Shown: positions 41,434 to 49,243 of the stretch, piece after piece
Layout: every line of letters begins with the position of its first letter
How positions within the stretch are numbered: the stretch's first letter is position 1
Source: Flavobacterium sp.
GTDB taxonomy: Bacteria > Bacteroidota > Bacteroidia > Flavobacteriales > Flavobacteriaceae
Length of the DNA: 64,000 nt
Assembly (NCBI RefSeq): GCF_017744675.1
Contig: NZ_JAGIAV010000001.1
Span: 757,403 to 821,402, forward strand
Direction: 5' to 3'
The notes under the pieces: model-generated
The model's input: the letters and a program-made list of their open reading frames with translations, nothing else
Database searches by the model: none
What the model was told of the DNA's origin: nothing
Translations under genes and position numbers: made by a program

Positions 41434-42768
41434 ATGAAAAGAATCTTTCTTATTGTTTTGTGTACAATAGGCTTATCGGCCGCCGCACAAACCACTACTT
41501 TAACTCTGAAAGACGCGGTCAATTATGCACTTCAAAATAAAGCTGATGCAAAAAAAGCAAAACTTCAGGTTGAAAATAGTGAGTACCAAATTCAAGAAAT
41601 ACGTTCGAGAGCTTTGCCTCAAATTAGTGCAAACGGGAGTCTTACTTATAATCCAGTAATTCAGACAACCGTTATTGATGGAGCAGCTTTTGGTGCGCCA
41701 GGAACCACAATTCAAGCGGCTTTTGGTCAAAAATGGACATCAACTGCTGGAGTTTCTCTAACTCAGGCTTTGTTTGATCAATCGGTTTTTACAGGTTTAA
41801 GAGCAGCAAAAACAACACGCGAGTTCTATCAAATTAATGATCAATTGACTGAAGAACAAGTTATTGAAAGAGTTGCAAATAACTACTATTCAGTTTATGT
41901 ACAAAAAGAAAGATTGGTGCTGTTAGACAGTAACTATGTGAATACTGAAAAAGTTCGCGAGATCGTTCAGGGTCAGTTTGATAACGGGTTAGCTAAAAAA
42001 ATAGATTTAGACCGTATCATCGTAAAAATGTCTAATATTGACACAGAGCGCCAACAGGTTAAAAATCAAATTGAACTGCAGGAAAATGCATTGAAGTTTT
42101 ATATGGGTATGCCAATTGAAACTCAAATCGTAATGCCAAAAGAAGAATTTGAAGTAGTTCCTGCAGCTTTAACACAAGAGCCAAATATTGAAAACAGAAC
42201 AGAATATCTGCTTTTGAAAAAACAAGAAGAACTTTTAGTTTTCAATAAAAAAGCGGTTGAAGCTGGGTATTACCCAACACTTTCTCTATCTGCAGGTTAT
42301 AATTATATCGGACAAGGACCAGAAATGCCTTGGTTTACAAAACCAGATAAAGGAGTTTATTGGTCTGATTTCTCAGCAGTTGCTTTAAACTTACACGTTC
42401 CAATTTTTACAGGTTTTGGAACTCGTGCAAAAGTAAGACAAGCAGATGTTCAAATCAGAGAACTTCAAGAAGATATTAAAGACACCAAACTTTCTCTTGA
42501 TTTAGATTATAGAAATGCAATGGCGCAAATCAATAATAACCTTGTGACTATTGAAAACCAGAGAGAAAACATGCGTTTAGCGCTTGATATTTTATCAAAT
42601 ACCAAAAACAATTACCTTCAAGGTTTAGCATCTTTAACCGATTTGCTAGACGCGCAAAATGCATCACTTGAAGCACAAAATAACTTTACAAGAGCAGTTT
42701 TAAATTATAAAATTGCCGAAGTATCTCTAATCAAATCGAAAGGCGAACTAAAATCTCTTACTAAATAA
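41434..42768 (+). CDS. TolC-family outer-membrane efflux protein
   Basis: 444 residues with a signal peptide (about 1-19, SAAAQ). The two-fold repeated TolC helical-hairpin architecture follows (LTLKDAVNYALQNKADAKKA near the start, YLQGLASLTDLLDAQNASLEAQ near the end). It forms the trimeric outer-membrane duct of a tripartite pump. It is 12 bp upstream of the membrane-fusion gene. Confidence 0.92.
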   Translation: MKRIFLIVLCTIGLSAAAQTTTLTLKDAVNYALQNKADAKKAKLQVENSEYQIQEIRSRALPQISANGSLTYNPVIQTTVIDGAAFGAPGTTIQAAFGQKWTSTAGVSLTQALFDQSVFTGLRAAKTTREFYQINDQLTEEQVIERVANNYYSVYVQKERLVLLDSNYVNTEKVREIVQGQFDNGLAKKIDLDRIIVKMSNIDTERQQVKNQIELQENALKFYMGMPIETQIVMPKEEFEVVPAALTQEPNIENRTEYLLLKKQEELLVFNKKAVEAGYYPTLSLSAGYNYIGQGPEMPWFTKPDKGVYWSDFSAVALNLHVPIFTGFGTRAKVRQADVQIRELQEDIKDTKLSLDLDYRNAMAQINNNLVTIENQRENMRLALDILSNTKNNYLQGLASLTDLLDAQNASLEAQNNFTRAVLNYKIAEVSLIKSKGELKSLTK

Positions 42769-42780
42769 TAATTTATTACA

Positions 42781-43848
42781 ATGAAGAAAATAATTATAAC
42801 AGTCGTAATCATAATTGTAGCTTTTTTTGGAGTTAGCTACATTTTAAATAAGAACAAAGCAGAAAACGAAGCGAAAACTGCCATCGTAGCAGAAAAAAAT
42901 GCAGCGGTTTCTGTAAAAGTGGCTACAGTAAAAACAGAAGATGTTAACTTAGGCTTTACTGCAAACGGAAACTTCGCTCCAATTCAAGAATTGACATTCT
43001 CTGCTGAGAAAGCTGGAAAAGTAATTAGTGTTTTAGTAAAAGAAGGTGACTATGTAAGAGTAGGTCAAACTCTTTTAACAGTAAGAGGCGATGTTATCAA
43101 CGTAAACGCTCAAGCAGCTGAAGCAGCATATCAAAATGCAAAATCTGATTATGCGAGATATGAAAATGCTTTTAAAACAGGCGGTGTTACAAGACAACAA
43201 TTAGATCAAGCAAAATTAGCTTTAACAAATGCTCAATCTAACTATACTCAAGCTAAAATTAATGTTGGAGATACAAGAGTAAAAGCTCCAATTAATGGAT
43301 ACATTAATAAAAAATATATTGAGCCAGGTTCTATTTTAGCTGGAATGCCTGCAACTGCTTTATTTGATATTGTAAATGTTTCTAAATTAAAATTAACAGT
43401 TACGGTAAACGAAACTCAAGTTGCTAGTTTAAAATTAGGCCAAACAGTTGACATTACTGCAAGTGTTTATCCTGATAAATCATTTAGCGGAAAAATTACT
43501 TTCATCGCTGCAAAAGCAGATGCTTCTTTAAATTTCCCTGTTGAAATCGAAATTACAAACAACGCTAACAACGACCTAAAAGCAGGTATGTACGGAACAG
43601 CAAACTTTGGTGCTAAAAACCAACAACAAAACTTAAAAGTGGTTCCTAGAAATGCTTTTGTTGGAAGTGTGAGCAGCAATGAAATCTTTGTTGTAGAAAA
43701 TGGCGTTGCTAAATTGAAAAAAGTGGTAGCTGGAAGAATTTTAGGTGATAAAGTTGAAATCATCAGTGGTTTGAATGACGGAGAAGTTGTAATTGTTACA
43801 GGTCAAATCAACTTACAAGACGGAAATAAAGTAGAAATTATCAAGTAA
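42781..43848 (+). CDS. RND efflux periplasmic adaptor (HlyD/AcrA family)
   Basis: 355 residues. It has an N-terminal membrane anchor or signal (about 4-22), a barrel-sandwich region with FSAEKAGKVISVLVKEGDYVRVGQTLL (in parts), a coiled-coil hairpin (about 115-160, AAEAAYQNAKSDYARYENAF), and lipoyl-like and beta-barrel parts (VKAPINGYINKKYIEPG). It links the RND pump to TolC. Operon context agrees. Confidence 0.93.
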   Translation: MKKIIITVVIIIVAFFGVSYILNKNKAENEAKTAIVAEKNAAVSVKVATVKTEDVNLGFTANGNFAPIQELTFSAEKAGKVISVLVKEGDYVRVGQTLLTVRGDVINVNAQAAEAAYQNAKSDYARYENAFKTGGVTRQQLDQAKLALTNAQSNYTQAKINVGDTRVKAPINGYINKKYIEPGSILAGMPATALFDIVNVSKLKLTVTVNETQVASLKLGQTVDITASVYPDKSFSGKITFIAAKADASLNFPVEIEITNNANNDLKAGMYGTANFGAKNQQQNLKVVPRNAFVGSVSSNEIFVVENGVAKLKKVVAGRILGDKVEIISGLNDGEVVIVTGQINLQDGNKVEIIK

Positions 43849-43970
43849 GCTTTAAGCATTAAGCTATAGGCTATAAGCCTTATTGCCAAAACCTATAGCA
43901 TTGTGAAAAAAATGAATTTAAACCTTAAAGCTTAAAGCATACAGCCTAAAGCTTATAGCATTAAAAAAAT
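43849..43970. repeat. AAGCTTTAAGC-type word array before the RND gene
   Basis: The 122-bp spacer contains many variants of GCTTTAAGC, CTATAGGC, CTTAAAGC and GCTTATAGC in both orientations (for example 43851-43882 and 43921-43965). It can fold in several ways. It resembles the word arrays in nuo and suc spacers but with a different word. Confidence 0.55.
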
Positions 43971-46900
43971 ATGAAATTAGCCGAAATATCCATAAAACGT
44001 CCGTCGTTGGTAATTGTATTGTTTACAATTCTGACTCTTGGTGGATTGTTCAGTTACAGCCAATTGGGCTACGAGCTGATCCCAAAATTTGAAACCAACG
44101 TTATTACGGTTTCAACTGTATATCCTGGAGCTTCTCCAAGTGAGGTTGAAAATACAGTAACAAAGAAAATTGAAGATGCGATTGCGTCTCTTGAAAATAT
44201 CAAAAAAATCGATTCGAAATCTTACGAGAGTCTTTCGATTGTATCGATTACATTGACTTCAAATGCTAATGTTGATATTTCGATGAACGATGCTCAGCGT
44301 AAAATCAATGCCATTTTAAGTGATCTTCCAGACGATGCAGATCCGCCGTCATTAACTAAATTCTCTTTGAGTGATTTACCAATTATGACACTTGGTGCGA
44401 ATGGAAAAATGGACGAAGCAGCGTTTTACGATTTGATCGATAAAAAGATTGCTCCCGTTTTATCTCGTGTACAAGGGGTTGCTCAGGTAAATATTATTGG
44501 TGGTCAAGAGCGTGAGATTCAAGTAAACCTTGATGCAGTAAAAATGCAAGGTTACGGACTTTCTGTTCCGCAAGTGCAGCAGACTATTTTAACTTCGAAT
44601 CTAGATTTCCCAACAGGAAACATTCAGACTCGTAATCAAAAAATCCTGATCCGTTTAGCAGGTAAATATAGAAACGTTGACGAATTAAGAAACTTAGTAG
44701 TTTCTTCTAAAGACGGAATCCAAATTCGTTTAGGTGAAATTGCCGATGTTCAGGATACGCAAAAAATCGCAGAGAAAATTGCACGTGTAGATCAAAAAAG
44801 TGCAATTGTACTTCAAATTGTAAAACAATCAGATGCCAATGCCGTTGCGGTAAGTGAGCAGTTGATTAAAACGATTAAAACTCTAGAGAACGATTACAAA
44901 TCGGCTCAATTAAAATTAGAAGTAGCCAAAGATAGTACTGTCTTTACTCTTGAAGCAGCAGATTCTGTTGTACACGATTTATTAATTGCGGTTATTCTGG
45001 TAGCATTTGTAATGTTGTTCTTCTTGCACAGTATTAGAAACTCTTTAATCGTAATGGTGTCTATTCCAGCATCTTTGATTGCTACATTTATTGGTATTTA
45101 TTTGTTGGGCTACACGCTTAACTTAATGTCTTTACTTGGTTTATCTCTTGTAGTTGGTATTCTTGTGGATGACGCGATTGTGGTATTGGAGAATATTTAC
45201 CGACACATGGAGATGGGTAAAAGCCGAATTCGTGCAGCTTATGATGGTACTGCCGAGATTGGTGCAACCGTAACTTCGATTACATTAGTAATTGTGGTGG
45301 TGTTCTTGCCAATTGCAATGAGTACAGGATTGGTATCGAATATTATTACACAATTCTGTGTTACGGTAATTATCTCTACGATGTTCTCTTTATTGGCTTC
45401 GTTTACTATTATTCCTTGGTTATCTTCTCGTTTTGGAAAACTAGAGCACATTGAAGGTAAAAACCTTTTCGGAAAAATTATCTTAGGATTTGAAAGCTAC
45501 TTAACTCGTTTTACTAACTGGGTTTCTAACTTATTGAACTGGTGTTTAGATCACTATATTAAAACAATGGTGGTTATTATCGTAATGTTCTTTGGTACGA
45601 TCTTCTGGTTAATGGGAGGCGGATATATTGGAGGAGAGTTCTTCGCGTCATCTGATAGTGGAGAGTTCTTAGTACAAATCGAGATGCCAAAAGATGCTTC
45701 GTTAGAGCAGACTAACTTTATGACGCAAAAAGCAGAAGCTTTCTTAAAAGGAGAGAAGTATGTTTTCAGCCAAATTACAACTGTAGGACAAACCAGTGAA
45801 GGTTTAGGAGCAGCTCAGGCAACGGCTTATAAAGCGGAGATTGACGTTAAAATGATCGATCAAAAAGATCGTACAGACGACGCCAACGTATATGCTGCAA
45901 AAGTAAAACGTAAATTAGAAAAAGTTTTAGTTGGAGCCAAAGTAAAAACAGTTCCTGTAGGTATCTTAGGTACTGCTGAGGATGCAACCTTAGGTTTGAT
46001 CGTGACAGGTCCTAACGTAGAAAGCGCGATGAAATTTGCTAAAATGGCTGAAGCAGAGCTACGTACTATTCCTGGAACAACTGAGATTAAATTAACAGTT
46101 GAAGATGGAAACCCAGAGATCAACGTTCAGGTTGACAGAGATAAAATGGCTGCTTTAGGACTAACGCTTCAAACAGTTGGTTTAACGATGCAGACAGCTT
46201 ATAGCGGTAATACTGATGGTAAATTTAGAGCTGGTGAGTACGAATATGACATCAACATCAAATACAACGAATTTGATAGAAAAAACATCACAGACGTTAG
46301 TAACTTGATTTTCATCAACAATGCAGGTCAGCAAATTAAATTAAATCAATTTGCAACAATTACCGAAGGTTCTGGACCAAGTAAATTAGAGCGTAGAGAT
46401 AAAACAGCTTCTGTAACCGTACAAGGACAGAATGTTGGGGTGCCAGCAGGAACAATCGTTCAGCAATGGCAAGCAAAATTAGATAAATTGCAAAAACCAA
46501 CTGGAGTTAACTACATCTGGGGTGGTGACCAAGAGAACCAATCTGAAGGATTTGGTACTTTAGGAATCGCATTATTAGCGGCTATTATCTTGGTTTATCT
46601 TGTAATGGTTGGATTATATGACAGTTTCGTTCACCCGTTTGTTGTATTGTTCGCTATTCCGCTTTCGTTCATTGGGGTTTTATTTGCACTTGCATTAACA
46701 AACAATACTTTAAATATCTTTACCATCTTAGGGGTAATCATGTTGATTGGTCTGGTGTGTAAGAATGCGATCATGCTTGTCGATTATACCAATCAGCGTA
46801 GAGCAGCAGGAGAGTCTATCAGAAATGCCTTGATTCAAGCCAACCACGCTCGTTTGCGTCCGATCTTGATGACAACCATTGCGATGGTGTTCGGTATGTT

Positions 46901-47147
46901 CCCAATTGCATTAGCATCTGGAGCTGGAGCTGAATGGAAAAACGGATTAGCATGGGTAATCATTGGAGGTTTGATCTCTTCATTATTCCTTACGTTAATT
47001 GTGGTTCCTGTAATCTATGATATTATGGAGAAAATCATTAGAAAATTCTCTAAAGGAGAAAAAATCGACTACGAAGCTGAAATGCATGCCGATTATGTTC
47101 ATGCCGAATTAAGCGATGACGGTTTTAATCCAAAACATACCCATTAA
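43971..47147 (+). CDS. RND multidrug efflux permease (AcrB/MexB-like, HAE1 type)
   Basis: A 1058-residue, 12-helix inner-membrane proton antiporter. N-terminal ISIKRPSLVIVLFTILTLGG, periplasmic porter domains with YPGASPSEVE, the helix 4 proton-relay segment with adjacent acids (VVGILVDDAIVVLENIYRHM), and the second-half SFIGVLFALALTNNTLNIF and GLVCKNAIMLVDYTNQRRAAG (in part). Substrates cannot be told from sequence. Last gene of the tolC operon, followed by a terminator at 47200-47253. Confidence 0.95.
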   Translation: MKLAEISIKRPSLVIVLFTILTLGGLFSYSQLGYELIPKFETNVITVSTVYPGASPSEVENTVTKKIEDAIASLENIKKIDSKSYESLSIVSITLTSNANVDISMNDAQRKINAILSDLPDDADPPSLTKFSLSDLPIMTLGANGKMDEAAFYDLIDKKIAPVLSRVQGVAQVNIIGGQEREIQVNLDAVKMQGYGLSVPQVQQTILTSNLDFPTGNIQTRNQKILIRLAGKYRNVDELRNLVVSSKDGIQIRLGEIADVQDTQKIAEKIARVDQKSAIVLQIVKQSDANAVAVSEQLIKTIKTLENDYKSAQLKLEVAKDSTVFTLEAADSVVHDLLIAVILVAFVMLFFLHSIRNSLIVMVSIPASLIATFIGIYLLGYTLNLMSLLGLSLVVGILVDDAIVVLENIYRHMEMGKSRIRAAYDGTAEIGATVTSITLVIVVVFLPIAMSTGLVSNIITQFCVTVIISTMFSLLASFTIIPWLSSRFGKLEHIEGKNLFGKIILGFESYLTRFTNWVSNLLNWCLDHYIKTMVVIIVMFFGTIFWLMGGGYIGGEFFASSDSGEFLVQIEMPKDASLEQTNFMTQKAEAFLKGEKYVFSQITTVGQTSEGLGAAQATAYKAEIDVKMIDQKDRTDDANVYAAKVKRKLEKVLVGAKVKTVPVGILGTAEDATLGLIVTGPNVESAMKFAKMAEAELRTIPGTTEIKLTVEDGNPEINVQVDRDKMAALGLTLQTVGLTMQTAYSGNTDGKFRAGEYEYDINIKYNEFDRKNITDVSNLIFINNAGQQIKLNQFATITEGSGPSKLERRDKTASVTVQGQNVGVPAGTIVQQWQAKLDKLQKPTGVNYIWGGDQENQSEGFGTLGIALLAAIILVYLVMVGLYDSFVHPFVVLFAIPLSFIGVLFALALTNNTLNIFTILGVIMLIGLVCKNAIMLVDYTNQRRAAGESIRNALIQANHARLRPILMTTIAMVFGMFPIALASGAGAEWKNGLAWVIIGGLISSLFLTLIVVPVIYDIMEKIIRKFSKGEKIDYEAEMHADYVHAELSDDGFNPKHTH

Positions 47148-47199
47148 TAGTTTTAATTTTTGATAGAAATTCCGAAGTCCGAAATCGGAATTTCAAAAT

Positions 47200-47253
47200 G
47201 AAAAATCCCAGATTCCAAATCCCGATGCTTCGGGAGGAATTTGGGATTTTTTT
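47200..47253 (+). terminator. Terminator of the efflux operon
   Basis: Outer stem AAAAATCCCA/TGGGATTTTT (47201-47210 with 47242-47251) encloses a second hairpin TCCCGATGCTTCGGGA (47220-47235) and ends in a T-run. Confidence 0.75.
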
Positions 47254-47267
47254 AATCAAGGCTAAAA

Positions 47268-47362
47268 ATATTTCACGCAGATTTTACAGATTTTAGCAGA
47301 TTTAATTAGAAAAAATCTGGGTTGATCTACTTAAATCTTTTTTAAATCTGCGTGAAAAAATA
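47268..47362. repeat. Inverted repeat in the RND-MFS gap
   Basis: The 323-bp gap 47148-47470 has no gene. After the terminator it has ATATTTCACGCAGATTT (47268-47284) and the complementary AAATCTGCGTGAAAAAATAT (47343-47362), with internal ACAGATTTTAGCAGATTT words. It is another noncoding inverted repeat. Confidence 0.6.
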
Positions 47363-47470
47363 TACCAGTTTTAATAAATTCTATACTAAAGTTCTTCAAA
47401 TTGGAGTTTGGGATTTTTTTATAGTTAATTGAAAAATCTGTTTATTTGCATCACCTTACAAAAAAACATT

Positions 47471-48721
47471 ATGCTACAAAAAGACAAATCTGCAGCGATT
47501 GGTTTTATTTTTATAACCATGTTAATAGACATTACAGGATGGGGAATTATAATTCCTGTAATACCAAAATTAATTGAAGAACTGATTCACGGAGATATCA
47601 GCGAAGCCGCAAAAATTGGTGGTTGGTTGACTTTCGCGTATGCGATCACGCAATTTGTTTTTGCTCCCGTAATCGGAAATTTAAGCGATAAATTCGGAAG
47701 AAGGCCAATCATCTTAATTTCCCTTTTCGGATTTTCATTAGATTATCTTTTATTGGCATTTTCGCCAACTATTGTTTGGCTTTTTATAGGAAGAATTATC
47801 GCTGGAGTTACTGGCGCAAGTATTACTACTGCTTCAGCTTATATTGCGGATGTCAGCACTCCCGAAAACCGAGCTAAAAACTTCGGATTAGTAGGTGCCG
47901 CTTTCGGATTAGGATTTATTATCGGACCTGTTATTGGCGGACTTTTAGGTCAATACGGATCACGTGTTCCTTTTTACGCCGCTGCCATTTTATGTATGGT
48001 AAACTTTCTTTACGGATTTTTCATTTTGCCAGAATCGCTTAAAAAAGAAAATCGCCGACCTTTCGATTGGAAACGCGCCAACCCAATTGGAGCTATTTTA
48101 GGTTTAAGAAAACACCCAACATTGATTGGTTTAATTGTAGCTATATTTCTTTTATATGTAGGTTCGCATGCGGTTCAAAGCAATTGGAGTTTCTTCACGA
48201 TTTACCAATTTAATTGGAATGAAAGAATGATCGGAATTTCATTAGGAATTATCGGTCTATTGGTTGGAGTGGTGCAAGGTGGTTTAGTACGTTACATCAA
48301 TCCAAAAATAGGAAATGAAAAAAGCATTTACATCGGTTTAGCCTTATATACAATCGGAATGCTACTGTTTGCTTTTGCAACAGAAAGTTGGATGATGTTT
48401 GTGTTTTTAATTCCGTATTGTCTTGGTGGAATCGCAGGACCAGCCCTACAATCTGTTGTGGCAAGTAAAGTTGCACCGAGTGAACAAGGAGAAATTCAAG
48501 GAACTTTGACCAGTTTAATGAGTGCCTCTTCTATAATTGGTCCGCCAATGATGGCCAATACATTTTACTTTTTTACGCATGATGATGCACCATTCAAATT
48601 TGCAGGAGCACCTTTTATTTTGGGTGGAGTTTTAATGTTGCTAAGTACAGTTGTTGCTTATTTTTCATTGAAAAAACATGCCGTTGCAAAAACTGAAATC
48701 GAGAGTCAAGAAATACTATAA
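47471..48721 (+). CDS. TCR/Tet-type MFS exporter
   Basis: About 416 residues with 12 membrane segments. Helix 1 DITGWGIIIPVIPKLIEEL and the loop 2-3 motif GNLSDKFGRRPIILIS match the DHA1 drug:proton antiporters of the tetracycline-resistance type. The helix 5 region GFIIGPVIGGLLG (motif C) is also present. An in-frame ATG at 47429 would add 14 residues. I prefer 47471 (MLQKDKSAAIGF) because the family starts just before helix 1. Whether it moves tetracycline or something else is unknown. No TetR operator is seen before it. Confidence 0.85.
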   Translation: MLQKDKSAAIGFIFITMLIDITGWGIIIPVIPKLIEELIHGDISEAAKIGGWLTFAYAITQFVFAPVIGNLSDKFGRRPIILISLFGFSLDYLLLAFSPTIVWLFIGRIIAGVTGASITTASAYIADVSTPENRAKNFGLVGAAFGLGFIIGPVIGGLLGQYGSRVPFYAAAILCMVNFLYGFFILPESLKKENRRPFDWKRANPIGAILGLRKHPTLIGLIVAIFLLYVGSHAVQSNWSFFTIYQFNWNERMIGISLGIIGLLVGVVQGGLVRYINPKIGNEKSIYIGLALYTIGMLLFAFATESWMMFVFLIPYCLGGIAGPALQSVVASKVAPSEQGEIQGTLTSLMSASSIIGPPMMANTFYFFTHDDAPFKFAGAPFILGGVLMLLSTVVAYFSLKKHAVAKTEIESQEIL

Positions 48722-48725
48722 AACT

Positions 48726-48756
48726 AAAAAGTCTTCATTTTAATGAAGACTTTTTT
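48726..48756 (+). terminator. Terminator of the MFS exporter
   Basis: A 12-bp perfect stem (AAAAAGTCTTCA 48726-48737 with 48744-48755) and TTTTAA loop with a T-run. A second hairpin, TCCCGAA/TTCGGGA, follows at 48773-48788 and may serve the convergent protease genes. Confidence 0.8.
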
Positions 48757-48805
48757 ATTATTTGGAATTTGGTCCCGAAGTTTCGGGATGGAATTTGGAA
48801 TTTCA

Positions 48806-49243
48806 TTATTTTAAATACAAATAATAATTATAATAATCAATTATTGCTTTTCCTTCCAATAAAAGATCAGCACCGATAATGCCGTGAACAGCTTTTGCCT
48901 TAAAAGATTCTAAAGCTTCGTTTACATGGGAAAGATCAAAAATTACGATACTAAAATCTTTGCTTTTCCAACTTCCTAATTGCAGTTTATTTTGAGATGA
49001 AATCTGTGTTGCCATTCCAGTTCCGCCGGCTCCAGAAGCCTTTGTTTTAGAATTTTTTGCAGCAAGTTCAAAACGTTCAATACATTCAAAACCTACGCAA
49101 GTATTGGATGCGCCTGTGTCTAAAATGAAATTTCCAGAAATGCCATTAATCTTGGCTTTAATCTGCAAATGCTGTGTTTTGGTTATTTTAAACTTTATTT
49201 TTTTGTAGTTCTCTGTTTTGAGAATTTCGTGAAGATTTTCCAT
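48806..49243 (-). CDS. Retropepsin-like aspartic protease
   Basis: About 145 residues from the ATG at 49243 (MENLHEILKT). The active-site motif is FILDTGASNT (Asp42), with a flap-like GAGGTGMATQ and the later HGIIGADLL, matching the single-domain clan AA proteases that act as dimers. No signal peptide is visible, so it is probably cytoplasmic. It overlaps the end of the TPR-CHAT gene by 56 bp in a different frame, so the two are very likely translated together. Substrate unknown. The frame is open to 49276 but that would add a hydrophobic stretch without family support. Confidence 0.82.
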   Translation of the reverse strand: MENLHEILKTENYKKIKFKITKTQHLQIKAKINGISGNFILDTGASNTCVGFECIERFELAAKNSKTKASGAGGTGMATQISSQNKLQLGSWKSKDFSIVIFDLSHVNEALESFKAKAVHGIIGADLLLEGKAIIDYYNYYLYLK

